Of a DNA stretch of 64,000 nt, positions 18,877 through 26,041 are shown piece by piece (position 1 is the first letter of the stretch; each line of letters opens with the position of its first letter). The stretch is from Azoarcus sp. DD4 (lineage in GTDB: Bacteria; Pseudomonadota; Gammaproteobacteria; Burkholderiales; Rhodocyclaceae): assembly GCF_006496635.1 (NCBI RefSeq), contig NZ_CP022958.1:3844001-3908000 (forward strand), written 5' to 3'. The position numbers and the translations under genes are program-made. Under the pieces are notes generated by a model, which was not told the DNA's origin, did not search any database, and saw nothing but the letters and a program-made list of their open reading frames with translations.

Positions 18877-20310
18877 TCAGCCCACCTGGCGGAGCTGGAT
18901 CGACTTGTATTCGAGGAACTCATCCAGCCCGTATGTGCCGTTCTCGCGCCCCAGACCGGACTGCTTGTAGCCGCCGAAGGGCGCGCGCGGATTCCACGCC
19001 GCACCGTTGATGTCCACCTGGCCGGTACGGATGCGGCGCGCCACCGCCAGCGCACGCTCCTCGCTGCCCGACCACACGCCGCCGCCCAGCCCGTAGAGGC
19101 TGTCGTTGGCGATGCGGATGGCGTCCTCGTCGCCATCGTGCGGCAGCACCACCAGCACCGGACCGAAGATTTCCTCCTGCGCCACGGTGGCGCCGCTGTC
19201 TTCGCACACCAGCACGGTCGGCTGCACGAAATAGCCGTCGCCCAGCCCGGCCGGCGGCTCCGCGCCGCCGCACGCGAGCCGCGCGCCCTCGGCCACACCG
19301 CGGCGGATGTAGTCGCGCACGCGCTCGCGCTGCGCCGCCGACACCAGCGGGCCCAGCCGGCTGTCCTCGGCCAGCGCCGGCCCCAGCTTCATCGCCGACA
19401 CCGCTGCAGCGGCCAGCTGCGCAGCTTCGTCCAGGCGGGCGCGCGGCACCAGCAGACGGGTATGCGCCGAGCAGGTCTGGCCGGAGTTGAGCAGGCAGCT
19501 GGACACCGTCCCCTTCACCGCGGCGGCGAGATCGGCATCGTCCAGCACCACCGCGGCCGACTTGCCGCCCAGTTCCAGCGCCACCTTCTTGACCGTGGGC
19601 GCAGCCAGTTCCGCCACCCGGCGGCCGGCACGCGTCGAACCGGTGAAGGACACCATGTCGACCCGCGGATCGGAGGCCAGCACCTCGCCCACCACCGGGC
19701 CGTAGCCGGTGACGAGGTTGAACACGCCCGCCGGCAGCTCCGCCGCCTCGATGATCTCGGCCAGGATGAAGGCGTTGATCGGCGCCACCTCGGAGGGCTT
19801 CAGCACCACCGTGCAGCCGGCCAGCAGCGCCGGGGCGACCTTGAGCGTGATCTGGTTGAGCGGGAAGTTCCACGGCGTGATCGCTGCGACCACGCCGATC
19901 GCTTCGCGCACCACCAGCGAATTGCCGATGCGCCGCTCCCACTCGAACTCGCGGGCGAGTTCCGCATGATGGTGCCAGTGCCACAGCGGCCCGCCCACCT
20001 GCACCCGCGCCGCCAGCCTGATCGGCATGCCCACCTCGCAGGCGATCGCCTGCGCGAATTCGTCGCTGCGTGCCGTCATGCCGGCGGCAATACGTTCGAT
20101 ATACCCCACACGTTCGGCCACCGGCGTGCGCGACCAGGCGTCGAAGGCGGCGCGTGCCGCGGCAATGGCCGCCTCGGCATCGGCCGGCGTGCCCTCGGGA
20201 ATACGGGCATGGACCGTGCCGGTACTCGGGTCCATCACCTCTATGTAGCCCTTTCCCGCCGGCGCGACCCAGCGCCCCCCGATGAACAAACGATCCCGTA
20301 CGAGCGTCAT
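18877..20310 (-). CDS. NAD(P)-dependent aldehyde dehydrogenase
   Basis: A 477-residue ALDH-superfamily enzyme oxidising an aldehyde to its acid. Key stretches are TPWNFPLNQITLKVAPAL, FTGSTRAGRRVAEL, the general base Glu in VALELGGKSAAVV, the nucleophilic Cys in LLNSGQTCSAHTR, and EIFGPVLVVLPHD. The substrate cannot be assigned; the sequence resembles broad-specificity members. ATG 20310 is set by a strong GGAGGTGACACC ribosome site. The gene stands alone, with a 198-base gap to divergent dksA. Confidence 0.9.
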   Translation of the reverse strand: MTLVRDRLFIGGRWVAPAGKGYIEVMDPSTGTVHARIPEGTPADAEAAIAAARAAFDAWSRTPVAERVGYIERIAAGMTARSDEFAQAIACEVGMPIRLAARVQVGGPLWHWHHHAELAREFEWERRIGNSLVVREAIGVVAAITPWNFPLNQITLKVAPALLAGCTVVLKPSEVAPINAFILAEIIEAAELPAGVFNLVTGYGPVVGEVLASDPRVDMVSFTGSTRAGRRVAELAAPTVKKVALELGGKSAAVVLDDADLAAAVKGTVSSCLLNSGQTCSAHTRLLVPRARLDEAAQLAAAAVSAMKLGPALAEDSRLGPLVSAAQRERVRDYIRRGVAEGARLACGGAEPPAGLGDGYFVQPTVLVCEDSGATVAQEEIFGPVLVVLPHDGDEDAIRIANDSLYGLGGGVWSGSEERALAVARRIRTGQVDINGAAWNPRAPFGGYKQSGLGRENGTYGLDEFLEYKSIQLRQVG

Positions 20311-20508
20311 GGTGTCACCTCCACGCAAACTGGAAAACATCCGATTGTAATATCCGCAACCGCGCCGACACACCGCGCCGGCGCCCACTGCAAGATAGAC
20401 GCCGCGAAAGTCCGATAGGGGTGTATGGTGAAGGCGTGCGCCGGAAATCGCCCGGCCGGACAGTCGGGATTGGCGATACTGCCGGTTCCCACTCCAGGAA
20501 GGATGAAC

Positions 20509-20943
20509 ATGACCCAAACCATCACCGCCCGCCCCGACATCCCCACGGTCGAGGAAATGCTGGCAGCGCCGGCCGAAGACTACATGTCGGCCCGGCAGCT
20601 CGCCTTCTTCCGCCAGCGCCTGGAGCAGGAACGCGACGCCCTGCTCAGCTCGGCACTGGCAACCACCCAGCATCTGCAGGTCTTCGAGGCCACGCCCGAC
20701 CCCTCCGACCGCGCCTCGCTCGAGGAAGACCACACGCTCGAACTGCGCGTGCGCGACCGCGAGCGCAAGCTGCTGCACAAGATAGACGAAGCCTTTGCCC
20801 GTATCGACAACGGCAGCTACGGTTGGTGCGAGGACAGCGGCGAACCGATAGGCGTCGCCCGCCTGATCGCCCGCCCCACCGCCAGCTACACCATCGAAGC
20901 CCAGCAGCGGCATGAGATCCGGCGCAAGATGAAGGGTGGCTAG
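20509..20943 (+). CDS. dksA: DksA-family transcription factor lacking the zinc-finger cysteines
   Basis: A 144-residue DksA/TraR protein, which binds RNA polymerase through the secondary channel and acts with ppGpp. The coiled-coil tip motif DxxDxA is present at residues 64-69 (DPSDRA). The C-terminal globular region reads YGWCEDSGEPIGVARLIARP: only Cys107 remains of the four zinc ligands of Escherichia coli DksA, so this is the zinc-independent type. ATG 20509 is preferred over ATG 20503 because AGGAAGG ends about five bases upstream. It lies 15 bases before a protease-like gene. Confidence 0.88.
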   Translation: MTQTITARPDIPTVEEMLAAPAEDYMSARQLAFFRQRLEQERDALLSSALATTQHLQVFEATPDPSDRASLEEDHTLELRVRDRERKLLHKIDEAFARIDNGSYGWCEDSGEPIGVARLIARPTASYTIEAQQRHEIRRKMKGG

Positions 20944-20958
20944 CAGTATGGTATTTCG

Positions 20959-21690
20959 ATGATCGAATCCATCCTGCTCACGGCCGCCCGCGTCTTCACC
21001 TTCGAGCAGCAGCGCCAGCTCACCAATGCCAGCGGCTTCTTTTTCGAGCGCGGCAGCCGTCTGTTCCTCGTCACCAGCCGGCATGTGATGTTCGACCGGC
21101 CGAGCCGGCATTTCCCCGACCGCCTCGAGATAGAGCTGCACATCGACTCGGCCAACATCGCGAAATCCACCGGCTTCTCCATCCCGCTCTATCGCAACGG
21201 CAAGAGCCTGTGGCGCCAGGGCCAGGACTCGGCCGGCGAGATCGATGTCGCCGTGATCGAACTCGAACGCAGCGCGCTGCCGCCGACCGCGGTCTACCGC
21301 GCCTTCACCCCCGCACACCTGCACGACCCCAACCGCCAGGTCGAAGTCGGCTCCTCGGTACTCGTGGTGGGCTTCCCGCTCGGCTTTCACGACACCCTGC
21401 ACCACCTGCCGGTGGTACGGCAGGCCGGCATCGCCTCGTCCTTCGGCCTGCGTTTCCAAGGCGAAGGCTATTTCCTCACCGACGCCCGCACCCATCGCGG
21501 CGGCAGCGGCGCACCGGTGGTCATGCGCCTGCCCGACCACGCCTCGGCCTACGGCGACCTGCCCTGGCTGTTGCTCGGCGTGCATTCGGCGCGGCTCGAC
21601 GTCGGCACCCGCGATCTCAAGCTGGACGAAGCGCTCGGTCTCAACTGCGCCTGGTATTCCGACATTCTGTTGACGCTGACCGAGCACTGA
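20959..21690 (+). CDS. Trypsin-like serine peptidase domain protein
   Basis: A 243-residue protein with a chymotrypsin-fold layout. A plausible triad is His42 (VTSRHVMF), Asp96 (EIDVAVIEL) and Ser183 (HRGGSGAPVV). There is no signal peptide, membrane segment or PDZ domain, so it appears cytoplasmic, which is unusual for this fold. It follows dksA by 15 bases and is probably cotranscribed. The role is unknown. Confidence 0.78.
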   Translation: MIESILLTAARVFTFEQQRQLTNASGFFFERGSRLFLVTSRHVMFDRPSRHFPDRLEIELHIDSANIAKSTGFSIPLYRNGKSLWRQGQDSAGEIDVAVIELERSALPPTAVYRAFTPAHLHDPNRQVEVGSSVLVVGFPLGFHDTLHHLPVVRQAGIASSFGLRFQGEGYFLTDARTHRGGSGAPVVMRLPDHASAYGDLPWLLLGVHSARLDVGTRDLKLDEALGLNCAWYSDILLTLTEH

Positions 21691-21734
21691 CCACCGGCGC
21701 TGACGGCCACGCCTGCCCCGCGTCCGCGCCATGT

Positions 21735-21764
21735 TGTAAGAAATCCTGCGGCTCCTCGACCAAT
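21735..21764 (+). promoter_or_regulatory. Possible ECF-type promoter of the sigma/anti-sigma pair
   Basis: TGTAAG (21735-21740) with following AAATC, then CGACCAAT at 21757-21764, lies about 120 bases before the sigma gene. The spacing fits the -35/-10 arrangement of autoregulated ECF promoters, but the match is by eye and weak. Confidence 0.25.
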
Positions 21765-21882
21765 CTCCAGCCTCAGACCATGGGCCGGCCGACTGCGCCC
21801 ACATGCGGCCATCCGCCACTTTTGCCGCCGCGCGGCAACGGCCAGGACCTAGAATGAACCAACTTTCGACCACGGGGCGGGA

Positions 21883-22473
21883 ATGAGCGAGCAGGCGCAC
21901 GACCAGTTGCTGGCCGAATTCCGGCCGCAGATGCTGAAATTCGCCCGGCTGCAATTGCAGGACGGCGCCGCGGCCGAGGACGTGGTGCACGACGCCATCA
22001 GCGCGGCGCTCGAAGGCGCCAGCCGCTTCAACGGACGCTCGGCGCTCAAGACCTGGATCTTCGCCATCCTGCGGCACAAGATTGTCGATGCGCTGCGCGA
22101 GCGCGGCCGCACGGTGCACATTTCCAGCCTGGAGAAGGATGAAGCCGATCTCGACGAGGCCTTCGACGCCCTCTTCACCGCCAGCGCGCACTGGCATCCG
22201 CTGTCGCGCCCGCGCGCCTGGGGCAACCCGGAGGAAGCCCTCGAACAGCGCCAGTTCTGGCAGGTGTTCGAGACCTGCCTGGAGCTGCTGCCCGCCAACA
22301 CCGCACGCGTATTCATGATGCGAGAGTTTCTCGGCTTCGAGACGCCCGAGATCTGCCGCAACCTCGACATTTCCACCAGCAACTGCCACGTCATCCTGCA
22401 CCGCGCCCGCGCCGGTCTGCGGCTATGCCTGGAACGCGGCTGGTTCAATACAGAGGGCTCTCCCGCATGCTGA
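21883..22473 (+). CDS. ECF-type RNA polymerase sigma factor
   Basis: A 196-residue sigma-70 family protein with only regions 2 and 4. Region 2 spans about residues 10-75 (AAEDVVHDAISAALEGA, ALKTWIFAILRHKIVDALR). Region 4 is near the C-terminus (LLPANTARVFMMREFLGFETPEICRNL, NCHVILHRARAGLRL). Its stop overlaps the start of the anti-sigma gene by seven bases (ATGCTGA), indicating translational coupling. Regulon and signal are unknown. It is not FecI-like in context: the partner is a small zinc-finger protein, not FecR. Confidence 0.9.
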   Translation: MSEQAHDQLLAEFRPQMLKFARLQLQDGAAAEDVVHDAISAALEGASRFNGRSALKTWIFAILRHKIVDALRERGRTVHISSLEKDEADLDEAFDALFTASAHWHPLSRPRAWGNPEEALEQRQFWQVFETCLELLPANTARVFMMREFLGFETPEICRNLDISTSNCHVILHRARAGLRLCLERGWFNTEGSPAC

Positions 22474-22658
22474 CCTGCAAGGAAGCGACCCACCTCATCT
22501 CCGAGGCGCTCGACCGCCCCTTGTCCTGGCCCGAGCGGCTGCGGCTGCGCACCCATCTCGCCTTCTGCAGCGGCTGCCAGGCCTTCCGGCGCCAGCTGGA
22601 CTTCCTGCGCAGCGCGAGCCGACGCTTTCTGACCCGCCGGGACGAAGACGAACCCTAG
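22467..22658 (+). CDS. Small zinc-finger (zf-HC2) anti-sigma factor
   Basis: A 63-residue protein with the zf-HC2 anti-sigma signature: Cys4 in MLTCKEATHLISEALDRPL, and HLAFCSGC (H-x3-C-x2-C) at about residues 29-36. It is too short for a membrane segment and should be cytoplasmic. It probably binds and inhibits the sigma factor encoded immediately upstream, with release depending on zinc or redox state as known for such proteins. Confidence 0.85.
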   Translation: MLTCKEATHLISEALDRPLSWPERLRLRTHLAFCSGCQAFRRQLDFLRSASRRFLTRRDEDEP

Positions 22659-22686
22659 CAGCACGGCTTCGATCCGCCCCACGGAC

Positions 22687-22980
22687 TCAGCCGGGGCGTG
22701 GCGCCTGCCACTGCACTGCCATCGGCGAGCGGCGCGAGAACATCGCCACATGCTCATCGATCACGAAGCGCACCCGACCAAGTTGCTCCGCCGAAGCGCT
22801 GGAACACTCGAAATCGAGCGCCCCGTCCCGGGCCGTGAGGCGGCAATCCCCCCACGGAAAGCGTGCCAGCCCCTGGCACTCGTCGTATTCCACTTCGATC
22901 TTCTTGCGGAAGTGGTGGCACAGCCGGGTGAGGTAGCGGCTGGGGTCGTCGGTCGGCATGCGGCCTTTCAGGTGATGCAC
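22687..22980 (-). CDS. DUF2218 family protein at the end of the siderophore-uptake operon
   Basis: A 97-residue protein resembling the DUF2218 family, of unknown function: HLKGRMPTDDPSRYLTRLCHHFRKKIEVEY, then GLARFPWGDCRLTARDGALDFECSS and VRFVIDEHVAMFSRR. It has no signal peptide. The start is GTG 22980 with AGGAG eight bases upstream. It lies 19 bases after the ATPase gene of the siderophore ABC transporter and is the last gene of that operon, so a cytoplasmic step in iron-siderophore handling is a reasonable guess. Confidence 0.8.
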   Translation of the reverse strand: MHHLKGRMPTDDPSRYLTRLCHHFRKKIEVEYDECQGLARFPWGDCRLTARDGALDFECSSASAEQLGRVRFVIDEHVAMFSRRSPMAVQWQAPRPG

Positions 22981-22999
22981 TCGATGTCTCCTCGTTTTT

Positions 23000-23779
23000 T
23001 CAGTCGGGCTGCAGCGCCCGTTCAGCCACCACCAGCGGCGTGCCGAGCGAGCAGGATTCGACGCGCGCCTCGATACCGTAGGCCTGCTGCAGCAGCGCCG
23101 GCGTCAGCACCTCGGCGGGCACTCCGCGCGCGATCAGCCTGCCCTGCCCCATCACCAGCATCTCGCCACAGAAGCGCGCCGCCAGGTTCAGGTCGTGCAC
23201 GGCCATCAGGCACAGCACCTGGCGCTGCTCGACATGGCGGCGCAGCGACGCCATCAGGCACAGCTGCCAGCGCAGGTCGAGCGCGCTGGTGGGCTCGTCG
23301 AGCAGCAGCAGGCGCGGCTCGCGCACCAGAAGCTGAGCCAGCCCCGCCATCTGCCGCTGGCCGCCCGACAGCGATTCCATCGTCCGCATCGCCAGGCCGC
23401 GCAGGCCGAGATCGCCGAGCACGTCCTCGATGCGCTGCTGCACCACGGCTGCCGCCAGTTGCGGGCAGGCGGTGCGCACCGCGCTCAGCACCGATTCGTA
23501 GACCGTCAGCGAGGTCGCCTGCGGCAGGCTCTGCGGCATGTAGGCGACGCGGCGGGCACGCGCGGCCGGCGTCAGGCGGGCCAGATCCTCGCCGTCGAGC
23601 AGAGCCCGCCCGGACATCGGATTGAGCCCCGCCAGCGCCCGCAGCGTGCTGGACTTGCCGGCACCGTTGGCGCCGAGCAGGGCGACGATGCAACCCGCCG
23701 GCAGCGCGTCGATGTCGACCTCCCGCACCACCGGCCGGCCGCCGTAGGCGACGCCGAGACCTTGCAGAACAAGGCTCAT
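23000..23779 (-). CDS. Iron-siderophore ABC transporter ATPase (FecE/FepC-like)
   Basis: A 259-residue ABC ATPase that powers import of ferric siderophore across the inner membrane. Walker A GANGAGKSS at residues 36-44, Q-loop YMPQSLPQ, signature LSGGQRQMAGLAQ, Walker B LLLLDEPTSALD and H-loop AVHDLNLA are all intact. ATG 23779 overlaps the permease stop (ATGA), the usual coupling in this operon. DUF2218 follows 19 bases downstream. Confidence 0.93.
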   Translation of the reverse strand: MSLVLQGLGVAYGGRPVVREVDIDALPAGCIVALLGANGAGKSSTLRALAGLNPMSGRALLDGEDLARLTPAARARRVAYMPQSLPQATSLTVYESVLSAVRTACPQLAAAVVQQRIEDVLGDLGLRGLAMRTMESLSGGQRQMAGLAQLLVREPRLLLLDEPTSALDLRWQLCLMASLRRHVEQRQVLCLMAVHDLNLAARFCGEMLVMGQGRLIARGVPAEVLTPALLQQAYGIEARVESCSLGTPLVVAERALQPD

Positions 23780-24837
23780 GCCCGCATCCCTCCCTGGTGG
23801 CGCACCACCAGCAGCATGAACACCGGCACGCCGACCAGCGCGGTGACGATGCTGATCGGCAGGATCACCCCCGGCACCACCAGCTTGCTCAGGATGGACG
23901 CGCACGACAGCATCAGCGCCCCGGCGAGCGCGCTCGCCGGCAGGTAGAAGCGGTGGTCCTCGCCGAGCGCGAGCCGCGCGATATGCGGGCCGACGAGCCC
24001 GACGAAGCCGATGGTGCCGACGAAGGCGAGCGCGGTGCCGCTGAGCAGGCAGACACGGACCAGGCTGACCAGGCGCAGCCGCTCCACCGCCACGCCGCAA
24101 CTGCGGGCGTGATCCTCGCCGCTGCGCAGCGCGGTCATCGCCCAGGCCTGCGCCTGGGTCCACAGCGCGCACACCACCAGCACCACCGCCAGCACGCCGA
24201 GCTTGGGCCAGGTCGAGCGGCCCAGGCTGCCCATGCTCCAGAACACGATCTGCTGCAGGGCGTTATCCGCCAAATATTGCAGCAGCCACAGCAGGGCCTC
24301 GAAGCTGAACATCAGCGCAATGCCGAACAGCACCACCGCATTCACCGAGGCGCCCCAACGCAGCGCTAGCAGGTGGATCAGCAGCGCGCCGAAAGCGGCG
24401 CCGCCGAAGGCGCATAGCGGCAGCGCGATCTCCGGCCCCAGGCCCCAGGCGGTGAAGCCGGTGACGATGGCGAGCGAGGCGCCCACCGTCGATGCTGCCG
24501 ACAGCCCCAGCGTGAACGGGCTGGCCAGCGGGTTGTTGAGCACGGTCTGCATCTGCGCGCCGGCGAGGCCGAGCGCCGCGCCGACGAGCACCGCCATCAG
24601 CGCGAACGGCAGGCGCAGCTCCCACAGGATCACCCGGGTGCCCTCGTCCAGTTGCGCCGGCGCCAGCAGCCCCTGCCACACCGTCCGCCACGGCAGGCCG
24701 GACGGCCCGGTGGCGAGATCGGCGACGAACACCACGGCGAGCGCCAGCAGCAGGCCGAGCATCACTGCCGCGCGGCGGCGCACCCGCAACGCGTGGTGTT
24801 CGGCGAGCGTCATGCCGGCCACCAGAGTCGCGCTCAT
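23776..24837 (-). CDS. Iron-siderophore ABC transporter permease (FecCD family)
   Basis: A 353-residue inner-membrane permease of the FecCD/BtuC family with about ten membrane segments. Characteristic stretches are LRLPFALMAVLVGAALGLAGAQMQ, NNPLASPFTLGLSAAS, the cytoplasmic loop GEDHARSCGVAVERLRL, and TIGFVGLVGPHIARLALGEDHR. Only one permease gene is present, so it should act as a homodimer. Start ATG 24837 overlaps the binding-protein stop by four bases, and its own stop overlaps the ATPase start by four bases. Confidence 0.93.
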   Translation of the reverse strand: MSATLVAGMTLAEHHALRVRRRAAVMLGLLLALAVVFVADLATGPSGLPWRTVWQGLLAPAQLDEGTRVILWELRLPFALMAVLVGAALGLAGAQMQTVLNNPLASPFTLGLSAASTVGASLAIVTGFTAWGLGPEIALPLCAFGGAAFGALLIHLLALRWGASVNAVVLFGIALMFSFEALLWLLQYLADNALQQIVFWSMGSLGRSTWPKLGVLAVVLVVCALWTQAQAWAMTALRSGEDHARSCGVAVERLRLVSLVRVCLLSGTALAFVGTIGFVGLVGPHIARLALGEDHRFYLPASALAGALMLSCASILSKLVVPGVILPISIVTALVGVPVFMLLVVRHQGGMRA

Positions 24838-25982
24838 CGCCCGGCCTCCAGCGAGGTCCAGTATTCGCCGTCGAGCGGCACCGGCTGGAAGCGGCGATAG
24901 AACATCGCCAGCGTCTGCGCCGGCTGCAGGTCGGCGAACAGCTCCGGGTGCAGCCATTTGGCGAAGGCCTGCACCGCGACCACGTTGAACGGCGAGATGT
25001 AGAAGTGGTGCCAGATGGCGTGCGCGCGGCCACGGCGGACCGCGGGCAGCGAGGCGATGCCGGTGCGCTGCACGGCGCGCGCCAGCGACGCGCGCGCGGT
25101 CTGCGCATCGACGCCGGCGCCGAGCACGATGCGCAACGGCATGCGCGCCACGGTGTCGGGCGCGCCGATCGCGGTGCCGATATAGACGTCCGGCGGCGAA
25201 CTCAGCAGATATTCCAGGCTGAGCACGCCGAAGGCCCCCGGCACCCGGCCGCGGGCGATGTTGCGCCCGCCGGCCAACTCGACCATCGGCCCCATCAGAC
25301 CCTCGCTCATGGTGGCACAGCATTCCTCGTTGAGCCCGACGCGGTTCTCGATGAACACCGTCGGCGCCGGCCCGCTGCGTGTGGCCAGGCGTTCGGTCAC
25401 CTGCGCCAGCTGCGCCTTGTACTCGGCGGCGAAATCGGCCGCCTCGCGCTCGCGCCCGAGCACCCGGCCGAGCAGCTCGATGCTGTGCGCGGTGTTCTGG
25501 AGCGGGTCCTTGCGGAAATCGACGAACACCACGGCGATACCGGCCGCCGCCAGCCGGTCGAGGGTTTCGCGATGCTCGGGCGTCGGGCCGTGCCCCTCCA
25601 GGCCGAAGATGGCCAGGTCAGGCCGGAGCGAGATCGCCTTCTCGACGCTGAAGCTCTCCGCCGTCGTCCGCCCGGTGCGCGCCACCTCGCGCAGTTGCGG
25701 GTAGCGCTGCGCGTATTGCGCATAGCCCGCCGGATCGAGCAGTTCGAAGTCGGCCGGCATGCCGACGATGCGCCGGCCGAGATCCTCGCGCTCTACCACC
25801 GCGAGCGCCGGGATCAGCCGGGATTCGCCGAGCAGGATGCGCTGGGTGCGCGCCGGCAGGACGACGCTACGTCCGGCGAGGTCGGTCACCGTCGGAGCGG
25901 CGACGGACGCGTGACCCGGGTTCAGGATCAGGCCGAACGCGAGCACCAGGCCAATGCCGATTCGTTTCCACACTGTGTTCAT
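24834..25982 (-). CDS. Periplasmic iron-siderophore binding protein (FecB/BtuF-like)
   Basis: A 382-residue class III solute-binding protein. A Sec signal peptide is seen (IGIGLVLAFGLILNPGHASVA), without a lipobox, so it is free in the periplasm. The mature part starts PTVTDLAGRSVVLPARTQRILLGES, typical of this fold, with LRPDLAIFGLEGHG later. It should collect the ferric siderophore from the TonB receptor and deliver it to the permease. It starts 59 bases downstream of the receptor stop and overlaps the permease start, so it is in the same operon. Confidence 0.9.
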   Translation of the reverse strand: MNTVWKRIGIGLVLAFGLILNPGHASVAAPTVTDLAGRSVVLPARTQRILLGESRLIPALAVVEREDLGRRIVGMPADFELLDPAGYAQYAQRYPQLREVARTGRTTAESFSVEKAISLRPDLAIFGLEGHGPTPEHRETLDRLAAAGIAVVFVDFRKDPLQNTAHSIELLGRVLGREREAADFAAEYKAQLAQVTERLATRSGPAPTVFIENRVGLNEECCATMSEGLMGPMVELAGGRNIARGRVPGAFGVLSLEYLLSSPPDVYIGTAIGAPDTVARMPLRIVLGAGVDAQTARASLARAVQRTGIASLPAVRRGRAHAIWHHFYISPFNVVAVQAFAKWLHPELFADLQPAQTLAMFYRRFQPVPLDGEYWTSLEAGR

Positions 25983-26041
25983 GCGTATCGTGTCCTCATG
26001 CCGCCCACCGCTGCATCACGGGCGGGCGGCGTGTCGCAAGC

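Noticed and set aside
20425..20508. An upstream in-frame ATG that would lengthen DksA by 28 residues
   Set aside because: The extra residues do not resemble DksA and there is no ribosome site, whereas AGGAAGG sits directly before ATG 20509.
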